From Gemmatimonadota bacterium (GTDB lineage: Bacteria > Gemmatimonadota > Gemmatimonadetes > Longimicrobiales > Gaopeijiaceae): a DNA stretch of 64,000 nucleotides. The stretch spans positions 1-64,000 of the forward strand of contig JAJDXM010000024.1 in NCBI GenBank assembly GCA_022823225.1. Direction: 5' to 3'. Shown here piece by piece: positions 1 to 8,398 of the stretch. Numbering within the stretch: position 1 is the first letter of the stretch; the number at the start of each line of letters is the position of its first letter. The notes under the pieces were generated by a model. It was not told where the DNA came from, did no database searches, and saw nothing but the letters and a program-made list of their open reading frames with translations. Position numbers and translations under genes: made by a program.

Positions 1-1
1 G

Positions 2-1054
2 CGAGAGAACGGGCGAAGGCTCACCCGGTCCCTCAAGCACCGTGACTGGCGGCGCGCGAAGCGGCAGGCGGACGAATTCGCCGCCGGATTCGCTGGCCCC
101 GAGATCGGGGGCGACGCGGAGGCCAAGCCCGAGCCACTCACCTTGGAGCGGCTCTTTGACATCTACGGTCAGGAGGTGACGCCCGCGAAGGGCGCTCACA
201 CGCGGCAGCACGACCGAACGTCGATGCGGATGTTCCTCGACCTCTTCGGACCGAACCGCGACCCGGCGACCCTGTCTCAGAGGGATTGGGACCGATTCAT
301 CCGGGAGCGCCGCGCGGGTAGGATCGGACCGAGTGGCAGGCCGGTGGCGGATCGGACCGTCGAGTACGACCTGAAGTTCCTGATCGCCGTCCTTAACTGG
401 GCGACGAAGTCCCGCGACGAGCGGGGCCGGTTGCTGCTCGACCGGAATCCGCTCAGGGGGCTCAGAACGCCGAGCGAGAAGAACCCGAACCGGGTGGTGC
501 TCCAAGAAGAGGAGTACGGGGCGCTTCTGAAGGTGTCGCGGCGGGTGGACTGGCGGTTCCATGTGGCGCTGGTGCTCGCGCACGAAACGGGCCATCGGGT
601 AGGTGCCATCCGCCAGCTTCGGTGGCAGGACATCGATTTCGAGGGCGGAGCCATCGTCTGGCGCGCCGAACACGACAAGACCGGCTACGAGCACGTCACG
701 CCGGTCACCGACGATGCCCTCGCGGCTTTGAGGGAAGTGCGGAGTGCCATGCCCTTCGCTGGAGATGCGCCGGTGCTGCCCGCGCCCCGGGATCCGTCGG
801 CCTGCATGGGAGCCGCGTTGGCGCAGGGATGGTGGGACCGGGCCGAGAGGCTCGCGGGACTGGAGCCGAAGCCCGGCAGGGGCTGGCACTCGCTGCGGCG
901 CAAGTTCGCCTCCGACCTGATGGACCAGCCGTTGAAGGTGCTCTGCCAACTCGGCGGCTGGAAGACGGCCAAGACGGTGCTCCGGTGCTATCAGAGAGCC
1001 GACGAAGGACAGCTTCGGAAGGCTCTGGAAGACCGCCGCCGGGCTCGCGGCTGA
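2..1054 (+). CDS. Tyrosine recombinase (phage-type integrase), N-terminus outside window
   Basis: This enzyme would catalyse site-specific integration or excision of a mobile element. The frame is open to the left edge, so the gene is partial; a TTG at 143 is only the first internal candidate start. Counting from that TTG, the catalytic residues are visible: Arg152 in GHRVGAIR, the HxxR motif at His249-Arg252 (WHSLRRK), Trp273 in the usual second His/Trp position (LGGWKTA) and the Tyr283 nucleophile (RCYQRA). A SAM-like core-binding region lies before them. The gene ends about 140 bp from the 3' end of a tRNA-Pro gene, the usual place for an integrase at the border of a tRNA-inserted element. 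The element itself would lie to the left, outside the window. The family call is secure; the element type is unknown. Confidence 0.9.
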   Translation, partial: RENGRRLTRSLKHRDWRRAKRQADEFAAGFAGPEIGGDAEAKPEPLTLERLFDIYGQEVTPAKGAHTRQHDRTSMRMFLDLFGPNRDPATLSQRDWDRFIRERRAGRIGPSGRPVADRTVEYDLKFLIAVLNWATKSRDERGRLLLDRNPLRGLRTPSEKNPNRVVLQEEEYGALLKVSRRVDWRFHVALVLAHETGHRVGAIRQLRWQDIDFEGGAIVWRAEHDKTGYEHVTPVTDDALAALREVRSAMPFAGDAPVLPAPRDPSACMGAALAQGWWDRAERLAGLEPKPGRGWHSLRRKFASDLMDQPLKVLCQLGGWKTAKTVLRCYQRADEGQLRKALEDRRRARG

Positions 1055-1196
1055 AGTCGAGACCGGCGGGAATCATTCAGCGGGAAATCGGGCTGTCGAA
1101 CATGCAACCACAACCACTGCAACAAGATGCGAAACTTCAACCACATGTCGGCCCGGCGCTTCAACGCCCTCGGACCATCCCCGGACTGCTGGATAA

Positions 1197-1270
1197 TCGG
1201 GACGGCCGGATTCGAACCGGCGACCCCCTGAACCCCATTCAGGTGCGCTACCGGACTGCGCCACGTCCCG
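1197..1270 (-). tRNA. tRNA-Pro (anticodon GGG)
   Basis: A complete cloverleaf can be drawn on the minus strand. The acceptor stem pairs CGGGACG with CGTCCCG and is followed by discriminator A; the T arm has GGTTCGAATCC. The anticodon arm pairs CCTGA with TCAGG around a seven-base loop ATGGGGT, which gives anticodon GGG and reads CCC proline codons. No CCA is encoded. The 3' end faces the integrase gene, so it is the likely attachment site of the element to the left. Confidence 0.93.
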
Positions 1271-1383
1271 TGGCGGAGGAAGCTAAGGCTTTCTGAAGCT
1301 GAGCGGAAGCCGGTGGTTTGACCGGGGGGCGGCTGCGCTCCGGTCCGGCACCGGCAGGTCAACGCGCGGTTTCGGCGGCCGAA

Positions 1384-2307
1384 TCACCCGGACCGATCGA
1401 TTTCGACGCGCATCGTGGAGATGACGTCCGGTCCCACGCGACAACATCCCCCCACGGCTGCCGCCCCCGCAGCGACCCAGTTCCGGCACTCCCTGCCCCA
1501 GTCCGCCGACCTCTCCGCGCGGTCCCAGCGCTTGGCCACCGCGTCCCAGTAACCGCCTCCGTTGGGATACGCGAGGATCGGCTTCGAGGTCACGGATGCC
1601 AGCTTCGCGATCAGGGTCGGAAGCAGGTTGGGGGCGGTGCAATTCACTCCGACGGCTGCTGCCTCTCGGCATTCCTCTGCCCATGCGGCCACCTCGGTGA
1701 TCGGCGTGCCATCGCTGATGCGAGCGTCGTCCCGGCAGGTAAAGCTGAACCAGACCGGCTTGGGGACGCTCTCGCGGGCCAGCGCGGCGAGCACGCGGGC
1801 CTCTTCGAGAGCAGGCAGGGTCTCACAGAGCATCACCTCGGCCGCCGTTCCGGCAAGCAGCTGCCAGCGTCGCCGATGGAAATCGGTGAGCGCCACGGGA
1901 CCGATCCCGTAGTCTCCCCGGTACTCCGACCCGTCGGCGAGGAACGCCCCGTAGGGCCCGACACTGGCCGCGACGAGGGGGAGTGGGCGGGTGCCGCCCA
2001 CGCCAAACCGGTCACGGGCCCGGATGGCGAGATCTACCGCCCCGCCGAGGATCCGCTCCGCGTCAGGTGCGGCGATGCCCCGTGCCGCCATACCCTCGAA
2101 GGTCGCCTGATAGGTGGCAGTCGTGATGCAGTCGGCCCCGGCTTCCAGGAACGCCCGGTGCACGGAAGTGATCGCGCCGGGATCGTCGATCAGGATCCGG
2201 GCCGACCAGAGAGGGTCGTTCAGGTCGTGCCCGGCGCGCTCGAGCTCGCTGGCGAGGCCGCCGTCGAGGAGGAGAACCGCCCTCGGTACTTCGCGGGGAT
2301 TATCCAC
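1384..2307 (-). CDS. mmuM: Homocysteine S-methyltransferase (MmuM-like)
   Basis: The protein would transfer a methyl group, typically from S-methylmethionine, to homocysteine to make methionine in the cytosol. The 307 residues match the family length. The N-terminus has the barrel signature LLLDGGLASELE, and the three zinc ligands are present: Cys223 in GVNCTAP and Cys288-Cys289 in GGCCR. It begins three bases after the stop of an NSS-family transporter, so the two are almost certainly co-transcribed. That suggests the transporter supplies the methyl donor or a related amino acid, which is inference. No cobalamin- or folate-binding domain is attached, which fits MmuM rather than MetH. Confidence 0.92.
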   Translation of the reverse strand: MDNPREVPRAVLLLDGGLASELERAGHDLNDPLWSARILIDDPGAITSVHRAFLEAGADCITTATYQATFEGMAARGIAAPDAERILGGAVDLAIRARDRFGVGGTRPLPLVAASVGPYGAFLADGSEYRGDYGIGPVALTDFHRRRWQLLAGTAAEVMLCETLPALEEARVLAALARESVPKPVWFSFTCRDDARISDGTPITEVAAWAEECREAAAVGVNCTAPNLLPTLIAKLASVTSKPILAYPNGGGYWDAVAKRWDRAERSADWGRECRNWVAAGAAAVGGCCRVGPDVISTMRVEIDRSG

Positions 2308-2310
2308 GGG

Positions 2311-3735
2311 CTAGTCGGGAAACCGTCGAAGGAAGAGGGCATAGACAAGGATCAGAGCTGCCGCGCAGCCGAGGAACAGGGCCGGCTGGCCCGCGCCCAG
2401 ACCGAAGCCGCCCATCAGAACGATGGCGACGGCGACTGGAATGATGAAGCGCACGAACGGACGCCACAGGGCGCTGACCTGAAAGCGGCCCGCGCCGCGG
2501 TTGGCCTCGTCCCGGAAGCGGGACCAACCCCACTGGGAAACCACGAACAGCGAGATGAGGAGCCCCGCGACCGCGATCATGTAGTCGCCGGAGATGCGGT
2601 TGACGAAATCGAACAGGTCCATCCCGAGCAACTCGACATGTGACCACGGCCCCTGGGAGAGGATTACAGGCACGCAAATGACGAAGGAACCCACCGCGCA
2701 GAGGACGACCGCGCGGGAGCGCCGCATGCGTAGCGAATCGCCTGCGGAAGCCACCAGGATCTCGAAGACCGCTACCTGGGAGGTGAATCCAGCCACGAGC
2801 AGGAGGAAGAAGAACGCGGCCCCGAACATGTCTCCACCGGGCATCTGCTCGAATAGCGCGGTCATTGTGACAAAGAGCAGGCCGACTCCCTGATCGGGGT
2901 CCATGCCGAAGGCGAAGAGAGCCGGGAAGAGAACGAACCCCGCGATCACCGCGACCCCGGTGTCGAAGGCTACCACCATCGCCGCGTTGCCCGGCACGTC
3001 ACTGCCCTCGGCATCAAGATAGCTGCCCAGCCCGAATGCGGTTGCCATTCCGATCCCGATGGAAAAGAATGCCTGCCCGAGCGCGGCCAGCACCGAAGAG
3101 CCGGTGAGCGCCGACAGGTCGGGCGTCAGATACCACACCACGCCGGCTCCCGCACCGGGCAGGGTGATCGCGCGCACCGCAAGCGCACCGAGCAGCACGA
3201 CCAGGAGGGGCATCAGCACCTTTGCGTAGCGCTCGATTCCCCTGGCCACGCCCCGGCTGACGACCAGCGCCATGAGGACCACGATCAGTGCCGCGTATCC
3301 GAGCACCGGGCCCGGCGTGCTGGTGAACGCTTCAAAGGCCGCCCGGGTCTCGGACGGTGTTCCGCCAAGGCCACCGGTGCCGACGAATACGACGAAGTAG
3401 GCCGCAAGCCACGCGATCAGCATCACATAGTAGCTCGTGATCAACACGGCGGCCGCGGTGCCGATCCACCCGATCAGGTTCCAGGGGCTCTTCGGAGAGC
3501 CGGTCAGGCGGGCCATGCCGGCGATCGGTGTGAGCCGTGACGCGCGACCCAGACCGAGTTCCGCCGTCATCAGTGGAATCCCGATCGCGACCGCGATGGC
3601 CACATACACAACGAGAAACGCTCCCCCGCCGTTTTCTCCGGTCAGGTAGGGGAACCGCCAGATATTGCCGAGACCGACCGAGAAGCCGGCTGTGGTCAGG
3701 ACGAATCCTGCACGACTGCTCCAGCCTTCGCGCAT
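2311..3735 (-). CDS. Neurotransmitter:sodium symporter (NSS/SNF) family transporter
   Basis: This is a sodium-coupled amino-acid-type importer of the LeuT fold in the inner membrane. The hallmark first helix is intact (AGFSVGLGNIWRFPYL at about residues 17-32), with the broken helix used for sodium and substrate binding. The 474 residues contain about eleven or twelve hydrophobic segments, normal for bacterial members. The gene lies 18 bp after a GroES-like gene and 3 bp before mmuM on the same strand. The pairing with homocysteine methyltransferase points to methionine, S-methylmethionine or another sulfur amino acid as substrate, but no residue that I can read proves this. Confidence 0.93.
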   Translation of the reverse strand: MREGWSSRAGFVLTTAGFSVGLGNIWRFPYLTGENGGGAFLVVYVAIAVAIGIPLMTAELGLGRASRLTPIAGMARLTGSPKSPWNLIGWIGTAAAVLITSYYVMLIAWLAAYFVVFVGTGGLGGTPSETRAAFEAFTSTPGPVLGYAALIVVLMALVVSRGVARGIERYAKVLMPLLVVLLGALAVRAITLPGAGAGVVWYLTPDLSALTGSSVLAALGQAFFSIGIGMATAFGLGSYLDAEGSDVPGNAAMVVAFDTGVAVIAGFVLFPALFAFGMDPDQGVGLLFVTMTALFEQMPGGDMFGAAFFFLLLVAGFTSQVAVFEILVASAGDSLRMRRSRAVVLCAVGSFVICVPVILSQGPWSHVELLGMDLFDFVNRISGDYMIAVAGLLISLFVVSQWGWSRFRDEANRGAGRFQVSALWRPFVRFIIPVAVAIVLMGGFGLGAGQPALFLGCAAALILVYALFLRRFPD

Positions 3736-3753
3736 GGTCGGCCGCCGGGATTG

Positions 3754-4140
3754 CTAGAAGAGCGGCTTCTGCATGGGGTCGGCTTCCCTCACCAGGGTGA
3801 GAATGGCCGCCTGGGGAACCACCAGGTAGTCCTTGCCCTCGAAGCTGATCTCCACCGCAGCCTTGCGGAAGAAGATCGCGAAGTCGCCGACCTGGGCCTG
3901 GACCGGCAGGTAGCGCGCCTCCCCCGATCCGATCTTCCAGGGCTCTTCGTCGAGTTCGGTGGGCGCGCCGATCGGTGTCCCGGGACCCGTGGCCAGCACC
4001 CGGCCGCCCTGCACGGACTGCTTGTCCACGGCGCTCGCCGGGAGGTAGAGGCCCACCTTGCTCCGGCCCTCGCCCTCTTCGGGCTCGATCAGCACCCGGT
4101 CCCCCACAACGATAAGCTGTTTGCCACGCTTGCCTTCCAC
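3754..4140 (-). CDS. GroES-like (chaperonin 10 family) protein
   Basis: The 128-residue product has the Cpn10 fold signature: a start of GDRVLIEPEE, a mobile-loop-like segment (SKVGLYLPASA), then GGRVLATGPG, VGDFAIFFRKAAVEISFEGKDYLVV and a C-terminal beta strand. A GTG start at 4140 is chosen because it follows GGGGAG and because the longer upstream frame is a shadow of the aminotransferase gene. It is longer than classical GroES (about 97 residues), with an insertion around residues 55-82, and no GroEL gene is beside it. It may be an accessory co-chaperonin or a GroES-fold protein with another role. It sits in a minus-strand run between the DegT aminotransferase and the NSS transporter. Confidence 0.8.
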   Translation of the reverse strand: MEGKRGKQLIVVGDRVLIEPEEGEGRSKVGLYLPASAVDKQSVQGGRVLATGPGTPIGAPTELDEEPWKIGSGEARYLPVQAQVGDFAIFFRKAAVEISFEGKDYLVVPQAAILTLVREADPMQKPLF

Positions 4141-4223
4141 TGCCTCTCCCCCTGGCTGCCGGTCGCGCACCCGGGACACTGGCGTGCGGTGTTCTGATGA
4201 TCTGGGCGTCGGCGGCAGCAAAG

Positions 4224-5345
4224 TCAAGCCGATACGAGCCGCTCGATCATCGAAGCCACATGGCGGATCTGTCCTTCGTTGAGCTCGGGGAAGACGGGGA
4301 GGGCCAGGACACGGCCGGCGGCGCGCTCGCTCTCGGGAAGGTCGCCGTTGCGGTACCCGAGCCCCTGGTAGCACTCCTGGAGATGCAGCGGAAGGGGATA
4401 GTAGATCGCGGTGCCGACGCCGCCGGCTTCCAGCGCCCCACGGACGCGGTCGCGGTCCTCGATCTGGATGACGTACTGATTGAAGACGTGGCGCTCCGTG
4501 ACGACCCCGGGAAGCTGCAGCCGCCCGCGGCGGCGCCGGGCGACCCCTTCCAGGAGGTGGGTATAGAGGGCCGCGTTTGCGATCCGCGCGTCGGTCCAGC
4601 CGTCCAGGTGCCGCAACTTGGCCTGCAGCACCGCCGCCTGAAGAGCATCGAGCCGGAAGTTGCCGCCGACGAACCGGTGATGGTACTTGACCGACTCGCC
4701 GTGCACCCGGAGAGCCCGCAGCCTGTCCGCGCGGGCGGGGTCGTTGGTGACGATCATTCCTCCATCTCCCCAACCCCCGAGGTTCTTGGTGGGGAAGAAG
4801 GAAAAGCAGCCGTAGTCTCCGATCGAGCCGGCGCGGCCGCCCCCGTGACGGGCTCCGATCGCCTGCGCCGCGTCCTCGATGACGACAATGCCGCGCTCCC
4901 TCGCGGCGGACATGATCGGAGCCATCTCGGCCATCTGCCCGAAGAGGTGCACGGGGATGATCGCGCGGGTTCTTTCCGTGATGCGCTCGGCGACGAGCGG
5001 GGCGTCGATGTTCAGCGTCACCGGGTCGACATCCACGAAGACCGGCGTGGCACCGACCCGGGTGATCACGCCGGCGGTCGCGAAGAAGGAGAACGGCGTG
5101 GTGATGACCTCGTCTCCCGGACCGACCTCCTCCGCCATGAGCGCCAGCAGGAGCGCATCGGTGCCGGACGAAACGCCGATTCCGTAGCGGGAGCCCACGT
5201 AGCCGGCCACCGCTTCCTCGCAGGCCTCGACCTCCGGGCCGAGAACGAAGCGCTGGGAGTTTACGACCCGTGCGACTGCGCTGTCGAGTTCGTCCTTGAG
5301 GGCCGCATACTGTGCGGTCAGGTCGAGGAGAGGTACCTTATGCAT
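4224..5345 (-). CDS. DegT/DnrJ/EryC1/StrS family PLP-dependent aminotransferase
   Basis: Members of this fold-type I family aminate keto-sugars bound to nucleotides, usually for cell-surface polysaccharides or glycosylated products. The 373-residue protein has the family start PLLDL, the cofactor-phosphate segment SSGTDALLLAL, IEDAAQAIGA with the conserved Asp, and the PLP-binding lysine at Lys187 in FFPTKNLGG. The tail HLQECYQGLGY with LALPVFPEL is typical. No other sugar-biosynthesis gene is in the window, so the substrate cannot be given. It heads a minus-strand run with the GroES-like gene 83 bp downstream and is divergent from the permease gene at 5374. Confidence 0.92.
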   Translation of the reverse strand: MHKVPLLDLTAQYAALKDELDSAVARVVNSQRFVLGPEVEACEEAVAGYVGSRYGIGVSSGTDALLLALMAEEVGPGDEVITTPFSFFATAGVITRVGATPVFVDVDPVTLNIDAPLVAERITERTRAIIPVHLFGQMAEMAPIMSAARERGIVVIEDAAQAIGARHGGGRAGSIGDYGCFSFFPTKNLGGWGDGGMIVTNDPARADRLRALRVHGESVKYHHRFVGGNFRLDALQAAVLQAKLRHLDGWTDARIANAALYTHLLEGVARRRRGRLQLPGVVTERHVFNQYVIQIEDRDRVRGALEAGGVGTAIYYPLPLHLQECYQGLGYRNGDLPESERAAGRVLALPVFPELNEGQIRHVASMIERLVSA

Positions 5346-5373
5346 GCCCGTAAACTAATCCAGCGGACCCGTC

Positions 5374-7218
5374 ATGACATTGTCCCGGATCGCGATCGTC
5401 AACTGTGGTGCGCTCATCGCCCTGATGCTGACTGCGGCTCTCCTCATCCGCGGAGGGCAGGGCCCCTTTCACGTCATCGAGACCGCGGCAACCCCCACCG
5501 TCGAGGTCGCCGGGCTCCCCTCGCCGTCCGTCCCCGCGGCAACGCTGGAGCTCGCCGACCTCGACCGTCTCGCGCTGACGTCGTTGGCATTGCTCCTGCT
5601 CACGTCGCTGGCCGTCCTGGTCGCACTTCTCGGAGTCATCGGCTCGGAGAACCTTGCGGCGAAAGGCAGGCGGGTGATCGAGGTCATGCTCGGTGCACCT
5701 CCGCGCTGGCTGGTGAGGGCGGCAAGGCAGCTCTGGTGGCGGCGGCTCCTGATCTCCGCTGCCGCGGGCGGACTGGCGTGTGCCGGGGCGATCGCATGGC
5801 TGGTTCGCTCGGCCCCACCGGGCACGGCATTCCGCCCGCCCGCCGCGTGGGCGCCCCTGCTCGCACTGTCGATCATTGTGCTCCTCGTCTACGTCACTGG
5901 CGTCGCCCCGGTTCGCAGGCTGTACCATCCGGGGAGGTCGCTCTTGCGGGAAGCGGACCAGCGTCAGTACACCGACCCCCGGCCGCAGCAGTTCAATCGT
6001 GTCCTCCTCGTCACTTCCCAGCTCGCGATCGCGGTCATGATTCTGGCGAGCTCGGGGCTCATGATTGTGTCGGCCGGCCGCCTTCCCTCCGATTCACCGC
6101 GGGCGGAGCCGGCCCCTCCGCATGCCGGGGCGGGGCAAACCGTGGTGGGACAGCTCGCTGTGCAGAGCGGCGCCTTCAGCGATCCCGCTGCAAGGGGCGG
6201 CCTCTACCAGTCGGCGCTCGCGGCGTTGAGGGACGCGCCGGGCGTGGCAGCCGAGAGCCTGGCGACACCGGGGGCCTGGATGGGCCGAGGTCCCTCGGTG
6301 ATCGCGATCAACCATTGCGGCCCCTGCAGCGCAGGCGGCCTGCCAAACCCGATCCACCGCACGCGGGTCCGGGTACACGCCGTCATGCCGGGTTTTTTCG
6401 CGAACCGCGGCATGCGGATTCTGGCTGGCCACGGGTTCGACCTCCCTGGCGACGCCGAGCTGAAATACGGGCGCCCCGTCGTGATCAACGAGTCATACGC
6501 GCAAGCGCACTTCATCGATCCCGTCGGCAGGGCGCTGATGCTGAGCGGAGGCACCGAAGAGGTATGGTACGACGTGGTGGGTGTCGTCAGCGACACGCCC
6601 CGGGGCGGGTTGGGGGACTCGGGGTCACGCTACGCGGTCTACTACTCCGCCATCGAGCATCCCCCTGCCGAGATCGAGTTCGTCGCGACCGTGAACGTTC
6701 CCGAGTCCGCGGGACTTGACGACTCCCTGCGAGTCGTCCGGGGTGCACTGGACGCCGCGCCGGAGGGAGGGTCCATGGGCATCACCGACTTCAGGCGGGC
6801 GAGCGACGACCTGGCCAGGGTGTGGGGCACGGCAGGATGGATGGGGCGCGGCACGCAGGCAGCAGGGGCGGTCGCTGCGCTATTGGTGCTGGCCGGCGTG
6901 ATGAGTACGCTCCGGGCGCACATCCGGGCCCGCTTCCGCGAGTTGGGGATCAGGGCGGCACTCGGGGCGCCCCCCCGCTCGCTCCGCCGGATGGTGTTGC
7001 GCGAAACATTGCGCATCGGCGTGGCCGGGACGGGTCTGGGGTTGTGGGCGGCCACCTCCGTGATCGCATTCCTGAGCCCCCGCGCCGTGGCGATCTTCGA
7101 CGCGCCGCTCTTCCTGCTGATCGCGGGCCTCTTCATCGGTGGCGCAATCCTGGTCGGGCTCCCGGGCGCCAGACTGGCCGCCACCGCACATCCTCGCACG
7201 GTGATGCGGGCCGGTTAG
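5374..7218 (+). CDS. FtsX/MacB-type ABC transporter permease (orphan, ADOP-like)
   Basis: This is an inner-membrane permease of the FtsX/MacB superfamily. It has a first transmembrane helix, a second cluster of helices around residues 60-215, a large periplasmic domain (residues 230-480) containing MacB-like motifs such as VMPGFFANRGM and PVVINESYA, and a last set of three helices with the signature RARFRELGIRAALGAPP. The 614 residues lack the usual long N-terminal periplasmic domain, so it is shorter than the typical 800-residue duplicated orphan permeases. No ATPase gene is adjacent. Its substrate is unknown; such orphans often act in export of lipids or peptides. The stop overlaps the convergent ogt gene by four bases. 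Confidence 0.8.
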   Translation: MTLSRIAIVNCGALIALMLTAALLIRGGQGPFHVIETAATPTVEVAGLPSPSVPAATLELADLDRLALTSLALLLLTSLAVLVALLGVIGSENLAAKGRRVIEVMLGAPPRWLVRAARQLWWRRLLISAAAGGLACAGAIAWLVRSAPPGTAFRPPAAWAPLLALSIIVLLVYVTGVAPVRRLYHPGRSLLREADQRQYTDPRPQQFNRVLLVTSQLAIAVMILASSGLMIVSAGRLPSDSPRAEPAPPHAGAGQTVVGQLAVQSGAFSDPAARGGLYQSALAALRDAPGVAAESLATPGAWMGRGPSVIAINHCGPCSAGGLPNPIHRTRVRVHAVMPGFFANRGMRILAGHGFDLPGDAELKYGRPVVINESYAQAHFIDPVGRALMLSGGTEEVWYDVVGVVSDTPRGGLGDSGSRYAVYYSAIEHPPAEIEFVATVNVPESAGLDDSLRVVRGALDAAPEGGSMGITDFRRASDDLARVWGTAGWMGRGTQAAGAVAALLVLAGVMSTLRAHIRARFRELGIRAALGAPPRSLRRMVLRETLRIGVAGTGLGLWAATSVIAFLSPRAVAIFDAPLFLLIAGLFIGGAILVGLPGARLAATAHPRTVMRAG

Positions 7219-7751
7219 CGCCCGCCGAACAGGGTGGGCTGAAGGGCCCCCGCTTCCAGGTCCAGGAGCCGCCGCTTGCGGCCCAGACCCCCGCTGTAGC
7301 CGCCGAGGCTGCCATCGGACCGGATGACCCGATGGCATGGCACCACGATCGCGATCCGGTTTTCGCCGTTGGCCCGACCGACCGCGCGCACGCCTCCCCC
7401 TGCTCCCGCCTGCCGCGCAAGCTCCGCGTAGCTGATCGTGGCGCCGTACGGGACCGACTGCAGGGCGCCCCAGACCCGCTCCTGGAATCCGGTTCCCGCC
7501 AGAACCAACGGCACCGAGAATTCCCTGCGGTTCCCCGCAAAGTACTCGCCCAGCTCGAGTTTGAGCGCCCTAGTGTGCCGGTGCGCTCCGGACACCAGTG
7601 CCCCCAACCGTTCTTCGACCTGCGCCAACCGGGCGCTGAGCGACTCCCTCCCCGCGAACTCCAGCAGGCAGATGCCCTCGTCGGTCGCCCCCGCGACCAT
7701 CTCACCCAGCGGCGTTGGCAGGCGCGTGGCGACGATTGCGGCGCGCTCCAC
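7215..7751 (-). CDS. ogt: Methylated-DNA--[protein]-cysteine S-methyltransferase
   Basis: This is a suicide repair protein that removes the alkyl group from O6-alkylguanine onto its own cysteine. The active-site motif VVPCHRV carries Cys139, preceded by the Tyr and Arg finger region (YGATISYAELARQAG). The motif usually read as NP before the active site is NR here (ANGENRIAIVVPCHRV). The 178 residues are normal for Ogt, with no AdaA domain. It follows the AlkA-like glycosylase gene by one base, so the two alkylation-repair genes form one unit. Confidence 0.92.
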   Translation of the reverse strand: MERAAIVATRLPTPLGEMVAGATDEGICLLEFAGRESLSARLAQVEERLGALVSGAHRHTRALKLELGEYFAGNRREFSVPLVLAGTGFQERVWGALQSVPYGATISYAELARQAGAGGGVRAVGRANGENRIAIVVPCHRVIRSDGSLGGYSGGLGRKRRLLDLEAGALQPTLFGGR

Positions 7752-7752
7752 A

Positions 7753-8385
7753 CTACCCTCCCCGCGCCTCGTCGCAAAGCCGGTACATTACCCAGGCCGC
7801 GACCGAGCGGAGTGGTCGCCAAGGCTCGGCGCGCGCCAGAACCGCCCCGGGGGTGGGCCGCTCATCGAGCCCGTCGAGGAGTCTGACGCCCTCGCGCACA
7901 CCGAGGTCGCCCGCGGGCATCACGTCGAGGCGGCCCAGTCGGAAGATCAGGAACATCTGTGCGGTCCACTCCCCGATCCCCCACACGCCGGACAGCATCT
8001 CGGCCACCTGCGCGTCGGTCATTCGCGCCACGGAGCGCAACCGTACGGAACCGTCGGTGCAGCGCCCGGCCAGGTCCTTGATCGCGCGCGTCTTGGCCGC
8101 CGAGAGACCCGCGTTGCGGAAGGCGGTGTCCGGAAGTGCCAGACATTCGTCGACGGTCGGGAACCGCGGCCCCGGCGTAAGCTCGCAGACGCGGCCGTAG
8201 ATCGTCCTGGCCGCCGCACCGGCCAGTTGCTGGAAGGTGATCGAGCGGGCAATGGCCTGAAAGTGCGACCCCCGTGCCAGGGGGCCCGCCGGGAACCCGG
8301 GAAAGGGGGCCACCCGCGCCATCGCCGCGCCGAGCACGGGGTCGCGGCGGGCGAGTTCTTCGAGTTGGGACGGAGTCGGCTTCAC
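7753..8385 (-). CDS. alkA: DNA-3-methyladenine glycosylase, AlkA/HhH-GPD family
   Basis: This base-excision repair glycosylase removes alkylated purines. The helix-hairpin-helix is visible as LSGVWGIGEWTAQMF and is followed by the catalytic aspartate (Asp160 in MPAGDLGV). A GTG start at 8385 is chosen because it lies 13 bp after the fabV stop; the reading frame stays open upstream to 8448, but that part overlaps fabV and does not look like the family. The 210-residue product lacks the N-terminal TBP-like domain of E. coli AlkA and resembles the shorter bacterial and yeast Mag1-type enzymes. It is followed directly by ogt. Confidence 0.88.
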   Translation of the reverse strand: MKPTPSQLEELARRDPVLGAAMARVAPFPGFPAGPLARGSHFQAIARSITFQQLAGAAARTIYGRVCELTPGPRFPTVDECLALPDTAFRNAGLSAAKTRAIKDLAGRCTDGSVRLRSVARMTDAQVAEMLSGVWGIGEWTAQMFLIFRLGRLDVMPAGDLGVREGVRLLDGLDERPTPGAVLARAEPWRPLRSVAAWVMYRLCDEARGG

Positions 8386-8398
8386 GGCGCCCAACCCG

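Noticed and set aside
4197-6719. An 840-residue plus-strand open frame
   Set aside because: It runs opposite the DegT aminotransferase and then out of frame with the FtsX permease; its composition is shadow-like.
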